In this document: in pieces, positions 49,321-61,839 of the stretch
Position numbering within the stretch: the first letter of the stretch is position 1
How the letters are laid out: each line of letters starts with the position of its first letter
DNA from: Agrocybe praecox
Lineage: Eukaryota > Basidiomycota > Agaricomycetes > Agaricales > Agrocybaceae
Assembly (NCBI GenBank): GCA_964017145.1
Contig: OZ024845.1
Location: forward strand, 2,728,001-2,792,000
DNA length: 64,000 nucleotides
Reading direction: 5' to 3'
Made by a program: the position numbers and the translations under genes
Notes under the pieces: model-generated
What the model was told of the DNA's origin: nothing
Seen by the model: the letters and a program-made list of their open reading frames with translations, nothing else
Database searches by the model: none

Positions 49321-52300
49321 GTAGAGTGATACGTTCATCAAAAGGGTAGAAGTACTGGAAGAGTGTAGACGGGTAAAAAAAGCGAGCGTGCTCGATCGAC
49401 CGACAATACACAAACGGAGGAGTTGAACGCGACCGAGTTCCACCCACATCACAGCCAACACACACAATGTTCTCGTTCGGTGCGAAATTGGATGATGTAC
49501 AGGAGAGGGTGTGAGTTCAGTACAGGCGTTCACGAGCGATGGGTGAGGTGATTGATCTCAACGGGGCATAGCACAGTCAGAGAATGTCAGAATGTCGGAA
49601 GGAGAGGCGGACAAGTCGAGGATACGTCGTCAGTCTCGAACCATCGAAAGAGGGAGAGTGATACTTGATATGTAGGGGGGAATTCGTTACTAAAGGAGCA
49701 AGGTGCTCGACCGATGGCAGAGCGGGAATCTACGCGTGCGAGCATAAAACGAGCATGATCAAGAGTCGACGACGCAGATGGATCACTGACTACGTCAAGC
49801 ACAGGGAGAAGGGTATGTGAGCCTAGACTTCAGGTATTCGGGACGACGCAGATGCGGCGGCAGAACAGGAGGTGAGATGCGTCGACGCCTGAGACAGCCT
49901 ATAAGTAAGCATATGGAGGTGGGCGGAATAAGGGGAAGTGTTGATCGAAAAGGCCGAGAGTGATAGAGGCCTGACAGAGTGGAAAGGGAGGAAGATGACG
50001 AGATCCTGAGGGTAATGAGTGGTGTGGAGAGCGCCAGAATTCCACCACATCCATGCATGTTCCATGAATGACATAAGTAAATGTACGAAAGTTGAAGCAA
50101 GGTGTTACATTCTGAAAGAATTCCACCACATCCATGCATGTTCCATGAATGACATAAGTAAATGTACGAAAGTTGAAGCAAGGTGTTACATTCTGAAGCG
50201 ACGAGAACAACACAGCATACAAGGTGTCATTGATCGACGTGGCTAGCAGAGGATGGGGTGGAAGGTACATATACATGGAATATCCATTTTGGAGAGCAGG
50301 AGGGCACAGAGGGGGGAATGACAGGATGATCAGAGGGGACGCCACTTGGCACTGTCGAGGGGGAAGGGGATGACGAAAATGGGACGGAACGACGCGACAG
50401 GAGCCATGCACGATACAAAAGATGCAGGCATAGAGGAGTAGCGAGCATGAAAGCGGTACGTCGGATGGGCGGGATGACATCAAATGGGCTTGATAGACGT
50501 CATTGGGACTGGCTATGTTGGCGGAGCCTGGAGGCGAACGACGAAACAAGCCGAGGACGACGCGGACGAAAGGGTAGCATTGGAAGAAGATGGTCGATAG
50601 GGGCAGTAAGAAGAGGTTGAGTTCAATTAGCCAGGGTGATAAAGAACTGCTGGCGTTGTCCGACAGCGGGAAAGAGGCAAATTCTGCAAAAATCGAGGAA
50701 CAGCGCGGACACAGGGAAAACCAACAGAGACGACTGTCGAGGTGATAGACGAAAGGATGGATCGGAAGGGACCGGATCTGCAATTGGACGAGGTGGAGCT
50801 CAGTGCATCCCCATCCGTGCTGCGCCAAACGTCCTCTATCCCTTGCATTACACACACTGTTATAGTTGCCGCAAATGTCAAGAGTCAAATTTCCATGAAC
50901 AGTTGGATTGTCAATTTTCACGGAGAGCACGCTATTTGTTGTAGATGAGCGACAGGGACGGTAGAAAATGACGGTGGGATTGAGGGCGAGAAGGACCCAT
51001 TCCCTCGCACTGAGGAAAAGGAGATGAGACTGGCAGGAGAGTTTAAATGGAGAGTCGAGAGACTTTATGCATGAATGTGCTATATACTACAGCACTGTAG
51101 GAAGATGACCTAGTGGGCTAAGCAATAATCTCCCCGCAGACAGTAATTTCCTTTAGAAGACCAGCTCATTCGAATCCGAATTACACGGTTACCGCCCACA
51201 CGGAATCTCGTCTCTGCTAGGTGCTCGTCGAGCAGGAGTAACATTCCACACTCTTGCCCTCCCTCATGGATCATATCATACTTGCTTAAGAGTCGTCCGT
51301 GTCGAACTTCTGGGAAGACTCATCGGGCAAAACTTAATCGATATCAGTTCAGCTATATATATAATTGCCTGTGAAGTCCTGAAATACGTACATTTCTGGG
51401 TCTCGGCAATTTTCGTAAAGAACTGGGCGAAGCTGCTTTTGCTTGTCCTATGCAGCCTTCCAGCCATTTCTAGCCGCATACAGCACAGAAAGGGGAAGCA
51501 GCTCATGTCTGCGAGGGTTCCTAGATCAACGTCAACGCCCGACTACTTTCGAGACCAGATGACCTGTAAAAGACCCGCGAGCAGCCAGTGCCAGCGAATA
51601 ACCGCTCCAGAGGTCATCATGAGCCTAATAGTGAGCTCGGCAGAGGTCTGGTGGTTGACGCTCCTCTCAGTCTCGCGCTGCCTGGTTTTCAGAAAGAAAT
51701 TCGTTCGTTTAGCAGACAGAAAGCAGAAAGAAAAATGAATACGCACACATCCGAGCTATAAATAAACAAGCGACACAGCCATCGACGACGGAAATGCAAG
51801 TGTTCGACGAAACAAAACATATCCCGAAGCAAGATAGCTCCATGTAAAGGTGCAAAGACTGGCCCTACGACAACAGCATCTCGCAGCCTAATTCACGCGA
51901 AGGAAATGAATGGGTTAACGAGAGGAAAAGCAGAAAAGGACAGAAACAAGATACGCACATTCGAGTTATAAATAAACAAACGGCACAGCTATCGATGATC
52001 AATTCTGCGTGCAACATATTGAGAAACGACGGAAAGTAAATCCAGCAAGGGTCCTCTGAAGGTCAGGGTGGTATGTATGGTTCGACTCGGAGCGCCAGGT
52101 GCATTAACCCTTCATGACGGTGTCGAGCCATAATGCTAAAAAAACAGATTGAAATGATGACGTCAACGACGACTCCTGTAAAGGATGAGGTGGGTACGAA
52201 CCAGATCCCAGAGCAAGAAGTTACGATTGGTATACGAAAAGTCAAGAGATATCGAGGAGGTGCTGCAAATGAATACGCTGTGAGTTAAATGAACAAATAT

Positions 52301-53610
52301 TGACTCAGAAACGTATCTCACAGAAAAAGAAAATGCCAAAGAAGAGACGACGGTCCGTGGCAGGCAATGAGCACGTTAGAGGTAAGTGCGGATCGGCGCT
52401 CGAAGGCCAGCTCATAAAAGTCGATGAGGTGTACGCGTCGGGAGAAGCGTTAATTGAAGAGCGTGATGATGAGAAAAAGAACTAAAATTTGAGAGAAAAC
52501 ACAATCAGAAAAATTTTACTACCCAAAAGGTTGATCATGACCGGGCGCGTAAACCTCGCAGGGCTCGTATATATGTGTGTAAACAAAGACAGACGCGTTT
52601 GAAAGGCAAAACTGATCCCGGACTTCGCATGTGTTCCGCAGATTCGAACGGGAACACAATCAAATTCCTGGATGATACTTGAACTTGACCTCGAGCTCTG
52701 TCGTCGACGTATATATCGACTTTGACGAGATGAGTTATAGTGGAGGAAGATTTGAGATGAGATTGGAGGCACTGGTCGGGGTTCCGGCAGCCCTAAAAGC
52801 CTGTTCACATTGTTGGGATATAGCTTATCGAGGGATGGATTCTTCGCAACTGGGGAGAGTAAGCCTCTCAAATACGATGTCATTGTTCTAGAGACTTACG
52901 CGTGATGGAGAAAAAGGGCGCGTAGTTGTCCCAACTCCTCGACCGATAGATGTTTTGTCATTTATTTTCGTCATGTTGTTTTCCTCGTTAAGACCAGGTT
53001 GGTTTGGTCGCAGAACTCCATCTCAGAGTCAGTCGGATTGCGTCGTCTTAGTTTACGATGGCGCAAGCGGCAAGTCTAAGGAACGGAGTGCAGGATGGCG
53101 TTGACCGAACTCGTCCTATACGGTAGTAAGAGAAGACACGATGTCGTTGGTAACCGATACTGTGTCATACAAGAGACTGAGACGACGATAATGAACCTGA
53201 CGGTGTGCGGCTTGGCTCAAATAAACAGTGGTACTAATTAGTAGGTTGCGTAGGCAAGCTGAGAGTGAGCCAAAAATAACCCTCAGTTGAATTGGGTCTC
53301 AATGTCGTTCAAAACAAACATGGTCAAATTTCTCCTTACCTGGCACCGCGGCACCGACGACCAAAGGTCCGGATTGGTATTTTCGGTTCCAAATTTGGCC
53401 CTTTTTCTCCTCTCTTCCGTTACGCACGACGCTGGCGTGTTTACTACTTGGAGCTTCTCCTTTCCCCTGCATATTTCTCGGAATTCTGCTCTGCTTTTCT
53501 TTTTGCTCTTATGCTTGCCTTTTTGCAAAACATTCATGGCCTCAGATGCCTACTAAGTTTGCTGCGTCTTGGGTACATCCTCCTCTTGATGCAGGCCAAA
53601 ATGACGTGAG
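49320..53610 (-). repeat. Composite repeat E-A-C, inverted copy
   Basis: Reading up the coordinates: C inverted (49320-51100), A inverted (51100-52500), then E (52500-53610). This is the exact mirror of 17400-22840, so the three blocks travel as one unit. Landmarks include GAGGGCGAGAAGGACCCATT at about 50979, GACGGTGTCGAGCCATAAT at about 52116 and GGTCAAATTTCTCC near 53322. It is shorter than the plus copy because part of E and C is missing. The 343-codon ORF on the minus strand at 49899-50930 has a partner at 20920 but in a shifting frame, so I do not call it a gene. Confidence 0.75.
50036..50197. repeat. Exact 81-bp tandem duplication inside the C block
   Basis: AGAATTCCACCACATCCATG begins units at 50036 and 50117; the two units are identical over at least 80 bp. 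The C copies at 21640-21680 and 31690-31730 have a single unit, so this duplication is recent and specific to this copy. Confidence 0.85.
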
Positions 53611-53614
53611 TGTG

Positions 53615-54300
53615 GATGTTCTGGAATGATTAGATATGGAACTTACAAACTAGTTGAATCTTAGCTCCTCGGTGTTCAATAATGATTAACTGGAGTTTTA
53701 AAGACCGCAGACATGGGCAAGCAACGTTCAAATCCCACCTGCTCAAATAATGATTTGGGCATTCGTTCGGCATTGTGTCAAGATAAATCCCGCCCTCTCT
53801 ATCAGCACTCTATCCCAGCTTCCTCCCATGCACTTCAAGAATATCATGCCGAGCTGATCTGGTGTGCATTGAATGACCTGTGGTGGAACGATCGACGAAT
53901 ATGAGGCTCGATTTTTTGCCGTCGTTTCGTGTCCAGCAATCGGCCGGCTATGCTCAGAATGAACGACATTGAGAGTGGGATGAAAATGAACAGAGAAGAG
54001 AAGAGGGTTGGACTAGGAAGGAATATGCTCCACGAATGGATGAACCGTAAGTCTTTCATTTATCGTGTTTCGAAGGTTCCCCCAGTACTGACCATTTCAT
54101 TTTGACATTCGTAGATTAACTCTTCATACCAAAGTTTATCACCAAACACCTCTCAGTAAACAAGGATGCCAGCAGTTTCGAGAGTGAAACGATAGACAGG
54201 GCGCCTGCTAGCGAAGGGTGAGATGGGCTAGGCAGAGTGGCCGACTTGTCTCCCTACAGAGTTGACCAAGGATTAGCGACGCTCAACCTCAACGTGCCGT
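53615..54300. other. Intergenic, no gene seen
   Basis: No recognisable coding sequence; short ORFs only. Separates the inverted E-A-C copy from the decayed hydrolase. Confidence 0.3.
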
Positions 54301-54302
54301 AC

Positions 54303-55265
54303 TTAACGACTGCAGAATTTGTCGGACCATCCACGCCTAACGACGAGTTGCGATAAAATCATATATCTGGTCCTCGACGTCAAACGGATCCATGGTTTAG
54401 CAACTAAGAGATTTTGCTCAAACAGAGACATCATTCTGGCGGGCAAGAGCCAGGGTGTCAACGCGTTTTCCTTCCATGAATCGTCTACTGAAGCGGTGTT
54501 ATCGGTCACTGGGACGATCAGAAGCTGGAAGACGAGGGAAGGTGTTATGCTTGCTTCTACCGCTACAAGAGCCAAGATCGTGGCAAGGTTCCTGGCACCA
54601 GTGGGACAGGGGGGATATATGTCTCAAACTGATCTGGAAGTACTATCACTAGCGACGAACCTGGACGGCCCACCAACTGCTATCCTGTTGATGCTTAATC
54701 CGAGCTCTTGTTCGCCGTTCTGTGAAACCTGGTGTAAAGACTCCACTACATCCTCTACAACGGTAGGATATAGATGTTCAGGTGCCAATCGATAGTCCAG
54801 CGAGTACCACGCAGTTGGAATCTTAATGATTGTTCGAGGTAATTCGGTCAGTTAAAATTCTAAACATACAACGGAAAGCGACTTACGAACGCACATATTA
54901 GTGCAAAATGCGTTCTCGCTCCCAATATTTCCTAACGTCCACCCGCTTAAACCAGATTGAAATCAAACGTCAAGATAGCCTTCAATGTTGGGTCTACCTC
55001 CATGAAAGAAGATGAACAGTGGCCAGCCATTCGCAGGGGAATCTCCCTCCGGTGTGAAGGCACGAAACTTGGTATGCGTGAAATCATAGTTCTGGGTCTT
55101 TCCCAGTTTCAAAGGCGCCGTGACTGACGATCCCGGGATAGCAGGAGCATTTCGTATCGAGGGGTCCCAAGGTAAACTATGGGGTGAGATTAGGTTACTG
55201 ATATTCGTTGTGGAACCTGACGTAGTCTGGGTCAAGACCTTCGATTAGTGAATAGGATTCCTTGC
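54303..55265 (-). pseudogene. Decayed alpha/beta hydrolase (fold-3 esterase/lipase type)
   Basis: Minus-strand blocks in the order of a fungal alpha/beta-hydrolase fold-3 enzyme: LIEGLDPDYVRFHNEY, LPWDPSIRNAPAIPGS, GWPLFIFFHGG with GWTLGNIGSENAF (oxyanion-hole HGG-GW region split by an intron-like gap), DYRLAPEHLYPTVVEDV, INRIAVGGPS, NLATILALVAVEAS, VFQLLIVPVTDNTASV and ENALTPWLLPARM. The blocks lie in different frames and several junctions do not close in phase, for example between HNEY and LPWDPS and at the HGG/GW splice. The nucleophile elbow, normally G-x-S-x-G followed by GN, reads GGPS-R-N with residues missing. The catalytic Asp/His part is not recognisable. I conclude it is non-functional. 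Such enzymes hydrolyse small esters or lactones; no substrate is implied here. Confidence 0.7.
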
Positions 55266-55504
55266 AGTTTCAATAGCACTAGCCGTGGCCAAATCTAAGA
55301 AGAAATGGGTGATCCTCACCCGACTCCAACCAGTGCTAGGGGTGTAGATGTGGACAATTACAGCTGAAAGTGATGTTGAAAAGTACGATAGTATTTTCGT
55401 ATACGGTACATTGCCCCTAGATAAGAGTATATCAAAACAGCGTGATAACCCACTCAGCCACGCCTTTAGCGCCCAAAGCCACCGTATATGATAGCTTCCA
55501 GCTA

Positions 55505-56786
55505 CTACTGCTGGCCAGGAGCAACTAAAACAGACTCAAACCCAATAACAGTCTTTTTGGCATCTGTATCAACAACCTGCTTTGTTGGCCTGAGCCCAAA
55601 ACTTCTAAACACCTGAATCATGTTGATAAATGGTACCACGGTCAACATGAGCGCTAAAATCTTTGTTGATACCAAGTCAGTGTTTTCCTTATGTGTTTGA
55701 GAGATGTGATCTAATCACTGACCTGCCCAAATCCCCATGAAGTGTCTTCCCTTTCACTCAATCCATTCACGCGAATTGTTGATTCGGTATGAGCAACAAA
55801 TGATGCCCAAACCGGGAAAATGATTATCAGATGGACAACCAGTGGCCATGAGATGAATAGCCTTGACTCTCCTGCCGCTTCGAGCGTCATCTATTTTAAG
55901 TTTGTTATCTTATGCTGAATGACTGAATATGCATAGCTAGATTGTGTTTCTCTTACCTTCCTCGTAGGAGTTGTCCTTACTTCGGGTTTGATATCGTCCA
56001 ACTGAGCCGTGAAGACTGTGGGATTCGGGTTTGTTACACCAAGATCCCGAGGAGGCCCATTCGACGGAGAGGCAGACAAGTTGGTGGCCCTTTTATCCCT
56101 TCGCTTCCTGATAAATCTTCGGAATTTCGTCGTATAGTCTCTGACGGTTAAATACGTGTAAGAGGAGAAGATCACTGCAAATATAACCCATCCCAATATG
56201 CGACCAGTATGTAATGCTGCGATTGGATGAAATATCACAATGCGGGCGTCTTTGTTGCAGTCAGGATTACTTCCAAAACCAGGGGCGGTAGCCAGAACAC
56301 TGCCGTAGAATCCTAAGACGAGATAGCTTTGAATTACAGACATGAGTTGTAGCATTATTGTATCATCGGATAAGTGATAGCAGGCAGGTAGTGAGAATAA
56401 AACAACTGCCCAAGACATTAGTAGCAGATATATCATAGTAATAGCGCTGTGGAAATGTATATATTCATTTTTGTGTTCAATAAAACGTTTTATAGACGTA
56501 CTCTTGCAAGCTAATTTCTGGAAGAGACTTCTTGAATCCTACAATAAAGCCTGCAATCGCCATGGCCATGTTGGTGGACATGAGAGCATATAATGAAGTC
56601 GTAATCTCTTCAATCCTCCCAGAACGTGCGGATAAAAGACCTATTCCATTCATTGTAAAAACCGCTGACTCGGATACCAAATGATAACGTACCAAGGAAC
56701 AATGTTTGAAGGTAAAATGAGACTCGGACGCCGATTCCACTAATATCTGAGCTGAATAGCGTACTTGCATCGCAGGAAGATATCAT
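55505..56786 (-). CDS. Seven-TM-like fungal membrane protein of unknown function, 5 exons, about 348 aa
   Basis: Exons about 56786-56693, 56640-56502, 56446-55957, 55890-55723 and 55660-55505, introns 52-66 bp. The start MISSCDASTLFSSDISGIGV is the first Met in the open frame. Hydrophobic segments run through SFYLQTLFLGLLS, NMAMAIAGFIVGF, YLLLMSWAVVLFSLPA, LQLMSVIQSYLVLGFYGSVL, ILGWVIFAVIFSSYTYL, SWPLVVHLIIIFPVWASFVA and ILALMLTVVPFINMIQVF, giving seven candidates. A basic cytosolic-type loop (KFRRFIRKRRDKR) and a Ser/Pro-rich linker lie between the fifth and sixth. A GFGSNPDCN motif follows the fourth. I recognise the general pattern (short N-terminus with an ISGIGVRVSFYLQ motif) from uncharacterised multi-copy membrane proteins in agaricomycetes, from memory only. 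No signal peptide is evident. One splice coordinate (55723/55724) is uncertain by a base. Confidence 0.7.
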
Positions 56787-56999
56787 TGGTAGCTGAAAGG
56801 ATGTGAAGGAAGGAAGTAAGGGAAGCAATAAGAAAGGCCTCGTGTGTACTGCATCCCACTGTATGGTGGCAACGTAACGCGTAACACACCAGCACATTTG
56901 TCGAGGCTACAACGTGTGCGGGTGACTGCTACCAGTGTGATCCTATCAAAGGATGGGTTAAGTGTTAACGTGTAATTGAGAATATGAACGCAAAGACGA

Positions 57000-58740
57000 A
57001 CGTGCCGTAATAATGAGAATAACTCCATGCATTCTGTGGTGCACAACCTCGGGCTCGAACACCCTCAAGACCTTGATATTCTACCGAAGACAGACGGAAT
57101 GAGCTACGGTAACGGAAGAATTGGGCTGGGAATGGATGCAGGAGCCGGGCTTCAAGCAGCTCTGAGAGCCTGGTCGTGCACATTGTTAGGATACAGCTTC
57201 TTGAAGAATAGGTTCTTCGCAACTGGTGGATAATAAGCCTCTCAAATACGATGTCAATGTTTCTAGAAACTTACGCGTGATTAAGAAAAAGGGCACGTAG
57301 TTCCATGGATATTGAGATCGTTCTCCGTCATCATGTTATTTTTCTTATTTTGTCCTCCTCGTTGGTACCAGGTTGGTTTCGTCGCAGAGAACTCGATCTC
57401 AGCCTTGGGATCGCGTCGTCTTAGTCTAAGATGGCGTAAAGGATTACAGGGGAAGTGACCACATTGCTACTCCTATACGATGGTAGGAGTTCGTTGGTAA
57501 CCTATAGTGTGTCCTACACCAGACTGAGATGATGTGATAAAGAAGCAGAACTTTATGCAACCCGGCTTGAGTAAACAGTAGGGCTGCCACCCGACCCGTC
57601 ACGGGTCACGGCCGTGAGCTCACGCTACGTTGACGGTAGACGGGCCGTGCATGCACGGCCGTCTATTGGGCAGAGAACAGGCTGGCCGGGTCGGGTACGT
57701 GTTTTTCACGGCCGGCCACGGTAAGACGGGTATAATTTAAGAAAAATAAATTTTTATAGCGTAGATCAAACGTAGATACAATGTAGACTTACATTTACTT
57801 GTAACTATGTCTGATAAATGCATAAAGGAAGAGCTGCACATATATTGGCCCTCGATATTTGAATTTTGACGAACTCTGAATACGTGACTCGAGTGTGATA
57901 GCTAATTTAATCTCCGATATGGTCGAAATATTATTGAATCAAGTCGATTTCTTAAACAATTCGTGTGCCTAATGGGAAGACAAACAAACATAGTCAAATA
58001 TCATTTTTTCCCCACCGAATTGGTATTTTTGGTTTCAAATTCGGCTCCTTCTCCTTCTCTTCCATTACGCACGACGCTGACGCGTTTACTACCTGGAGCT
58101 TCTTTTTTCTCCTGCGTATTTCTCCGCATATTTCTTTGATTTTCATAATACTAATGCTCTTATGTTTGCCTTTTCGCGAAACATTCGGCCTCAACTTTCA
58201 ATGCCATGCCACTCAGATGCCTACTATGTCTGCTGCGTCTTGGGTACATCCTCCTCTTGATGCAGGCCTATGTTCTTCCAAAATCCTTCTATCGATTCTG
58301 TGGCCAGTACGCACACATTCCGAAGACCTCGGTAACGTCGGTTTCGTTTCGTTTCGTTTGAAACTACTCACCCACTGTCTAAGCGTACATAGTCGTTCTC
58401 TGGCGACTTCTGCGCGAAACTCAAGTCTTGAACGTTTGAGCCTGTATAGTAACCATCACGAGTTCTTCTCCTTTCGAGCCTCGGAGACTTCAAGTATTCT
58501 TTTCTGCCTTGGGGTTTCTATCTAATGTTAATTCTTGAAAGTAAACATCCAAATCTGACTCTTCGAAGGAAGCGGACAGCTGGAACTGGAAGTCGACATC
58601 CCCCAGCCTTTTGTCACATCCAAGTGATGTGAATCGTATCTTATGAGCACGTTGCTCGCGGGTACAATATACATCCAGGGACGTGAAGGAATTATGCCTT
58701 GGAGAGAGTGTCGTTAGGCTTACACTTAAACGCCGTTTCA
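57000..58740 (+). repeat. E-family repeat copy, interrupted by a GC-rich insertion
   Basis: 57030-57575 matches 52740-53230 (GATTCTTCGCAACTGG/GGTTCTTCGCAACTGG, CCTCTCAAATACGATGTCA, ACTTACGCGTGAT). 57980-58740 matches 53310-53610 and, inverted, 17400-18090 (TACGCACGACGCTG, TGGGTACATCCTCCTCTTGA, GTTTCGTTTGAAA). Between them, about 57583-57960 is foreign to the other copies. Confidence 0.7.
57583..57960. mobile_element. Insertion in the E repeat with a GC-rich palindromic end
   Basis: Begins TAGGGCTGCCACCCGACCCG and contains several copies of CACGGCC/GGCCGTG in both orientations. A near-perfect palindrome, GACGGGCCGTGCATGCACGG plus CCGTC, lies at 57639-57663. The sequence changes abruptly to AT-rich after about 57730. 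The left end resembles hAT-type termini, but I could not find a matching inverted right end or a clear target duplication, so it may be truncated. Confidence 0.45.
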
Positions 58741-59279
58741 ACTGCCTGATTTTCTTGCTGATTTCATTTTGGTTATTCCGCTTCGCATGACTCGTACATC
58801 GTAAGGTTCTCTACCTTCATTCTCCTTTTCCTGCCCATTTTCATTCTATCCTCGTCGTCGCTCACAAAGCATAAGTCTTTTCTTTTCGACGAATGGTTTT
58901 TTCTCTTGATCATTATCCATTCCTTCATTATGAGTGCATGGGATGCAACAGATATGCATATGCGAATTATCAGAGTCAAATACACCCTCAGAAAGAAGGC
59001 TAGCTCACAAACTAAGTTGAAAAGTTCATTCCAAACGGGTCGGTCACGGACGGCGTCACTGTTTCCTCGGAGAATTCTTACCAGTGTCTACCAGTCTGAA
59101 GAATAACAACAAAAATACCACCACCACCACCACCACCACCACCAGGCTAGGATAAGTACGGCGTCGCCACCGGCAAAGTCACTGCCAGTTCAAACACACA
59201 CTCAACGTGTTTCTCGTTGTGATTTTGGATCTCTACGGGGTTTTTTCGTTCATCTTTTTATTATCACTATAGATACACC
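58741..59279. other. 5' flank of GTPase 2, with a (CCA)n microsatellite
   Basis: A run of about nine CCA triplets occupies roughly 59118-59144. No gene seen. The start codon at 59280 sits in the favourable context ACACCATG. Confidence 0.5.
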
Positions 59280-61755
59280 ATGCATTTGGAGCATCCTATT
59301 GACAGAAGGGCTGATTCCACGGCAATACCCTCTGCCCTTGCCTCTGCGAATCCTCAGACCACACATTCCAATAACGAAAGCAATACCACTGGAGCAGCAT
59401 CCTCCGATCTTGCCGTGGTTGTTCATCCACTCCATCATCTTATCGTGGCAAAGCATCATCCCAAGGCAAGCGGTGCCGGTTTAGTTCTGTACCATGCTAT
59501 TGAAAGGGTTGCAGCCACTGTAGGCGATAAGATAGATCATATGTACAATAAATATGGAGGACCAGAAAAGATAGGGAAGATTGTCGTGGCCTACTTTGGC
59601 GAAGGATGTGCCAAAGAAGCTGCTTTGGATCGATGTGCTTCTGATGACAAGGCAAAAAAAGTCATAAGAGGGTACTGTCGAGATCTGTTATCATTCACCA
59701 AGGCCAAATCGTGAGTAAATGGTTTATACCATTATCCTAGTGCCAACATTTGTTGTTCCAGAAACTCTGCCGAGACCCAACTCGTCGCTTTCAAAATTAT
59801 CATTTTCCTGGTCACCCGTTATCCTGGGATCAGACCTCTTTTTAATCGTACCAAACCCGATGCAAGCATGTTAGATACAGAAACTTGGATTCGTCCGGCA
59901 TCTGACAAATGCGACGAAAGCTGGCGATTCTACAACCAACTGGCGGTGTATTGCCTACAGGAAACCAAGTTATCACGGTTGATCGAGAGTAGCGAACTAC
60001 CCAGCAAATTCACCAAACTGACGCCCATTGAAGAAGATGGGTCCTTGCTCAAGGAAGGGGTGGAAGAACTCTTGTCTTTTTGTAGGTTAGTATAACACAC
60101 CCTACTACACATTTAATTTTGTATAACATATTGGATGCAGCGCCGATGCAGAATGCGATAGTGAGAAGATATGCGCTATACAATATCTCGCTGCGCTACT
60201 TGAATTGCCAACGTTCTGGGAATTACCGAACCCAGACCCAGATAACATGAGCATGAGGAAGCGCGTATTAGACTTTCTCTTCAACTTATGCAACAGGATC
60301 TTTGAAATGCTTGAAGATACAATGCCTAATTCAGCAGAGGAAGGAAAGGTGTCTGTTTGGATGTCTGTAATGCGCCACGCGGTCGATAATCTGGTACATG
60401 CTACCTTCAAGGGTTTTATGTCCTTCCAGAAAGAGCAGGAGGGGCGTTCTTCACACCATGCACAGCGATATCCCGGTCCTAGTCTACTGAAAGTCACAGA
60501 ACTTTTGAAGCAGTAAGCATCTTTTTTACAGCATGAAAGAACTTTTTTTAAATATCATCATTGGTTCAGACCCAATATGCAGGATTGTTTTCCGAAGAGT
60601 GCTCCATATGCCCAAGGCATTGTAACTCAACCTGAACCTGAACCCGAAGTACGATACAAAATTGATCCTCTACTTTACTCAATGCTGACATCTTCCGCTT
60701 TAGTTTGCACCTGACACAAACCGTCGGACACTTAACCGCTTCCGTATTCTCATTATAGGCCGACGCAATGCAGGCAAAACGACTGTCCTGCGGAGTGTCT
60801 GCAACACCGTTGAGAAGCCAGAGATAATAAACAAGGTGACGGGGAAGCAGGTGGGCATAGATCATGTTTGTGCATCTCAGTTCTCACTGCTTGGGTCTAG
60901 ATGACGCCGGACGATCACGTCCTTGCGCCAACAATCAAGGTCAGTCTTATCTGTGCGCCGGGGGTAGATTTGGGCTGAATTGATATCTCAGCCAGGAATA
61001 CACGATATTGACGACGAGATGGTCTTCAAGACCAATCGCGAATTCGTGTTTCATGACTCTCGGGGATTCGAGAGTGGTCAACCGGATGAGCTAAAAATAG
61101 TACAGGATTTTATCAATAGATGTTCGCAAGAAGTGGAGTTGGATGACCAATTACATGCAATCTGGTACTGTACTCACAATGTTTCAAGATTAATGATCTC
61201 ATTATTATTGAAACTAGGTATTGCATTCCGGTTGATAATGGAAGGCCCATAACACATGCAGAGAAACAGTTTTTCTCAGAATGTGGAACAGGAAAGGGTG
61301 AGTCCAGCATATTGAAATAAGTATATTATATCATTATTTTTGACTGTACATAGTTCCTGTTCTTGTAATTTTCACCAAGATGCATGTCAAAGATGCAGAG
61401 GAATGGGAAAAAAACAATGACAAGCCTGATAATCAGCTTCGAATTTGTGCAATTGAGCAGGTAGAGATGGGTGCATGGGCAAGGTTGCAGGAATTAAGAT
61501 ATCCTCCATCAGCGGCAGTCTATCTGGGAGGTAATGTCTATTTACACAAACAGTATCTTGATTATGTATGGCTAAATGGTAGAATCCATAGAAATTATAC
61601 CAGAGAACATCAAGTGTGATGGTCTCATACAAACCACCTTGGATATCCTGGATGATGAAAATCTACGTCTATTATCAGTCTCAACACAGCAGGCAAACCC
61701 GGAGCAGTCCACGAAGAATGCATTTAATGAGTCAGGTATGGATGTTCAGCTTTGA
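59280..61755 (+). CDS. GTPase 2: helical N-terminus plus G domain, 10 exons, about 664 aa
   Basis: Exons 59280-59710, 59762-60085, 60141-60512, 60570-60648, 60704-60850, 60901-60939, 60992-61164, 61218-61297, 61354-61530 and 61583-61755. Phases close over 1995 nt. The first about 385 residues are helical (LVVYH-type, VVVHPLHHLIVAKH, LVAFKIIIFLVTRYPG, RKRVLDFLFNLCNRIFEML) and resemble nothing I can name. A Pro/Glu linker (QPEPEPE) leads to FRILIIGRRNAGKTTVLRSV, the P-loop at about residue 421. FHDSRGFESG occupies the G3 position, as in GTPase 1, and LHAIWYCIPV follows. The G4 position reads VLVIFTKMHVKD, with His where Asp normally confers guanine specificity. The protein stops soon after (NESGMDVQL) without the helical C-terminal part found in GTPase 1. 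The D repeat begins about 90 bp downstream, so the 3' end may have been replaced by insertion. Confidence 0.8.
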
Positions 61756-61839
61756 AAATATAATAATAAATACATAGAACATAGTACTGAAATGGTGTTT
61801 TCTGGATATATCAGTTCCGAATAGAGCTAACGTACTTGG

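Noticed and set aside
54319..54795. 158-codon plus-strand ORF
   Set aside because: Antisense to clear alpha/beta-hydrolase blocks; no independent similarity.
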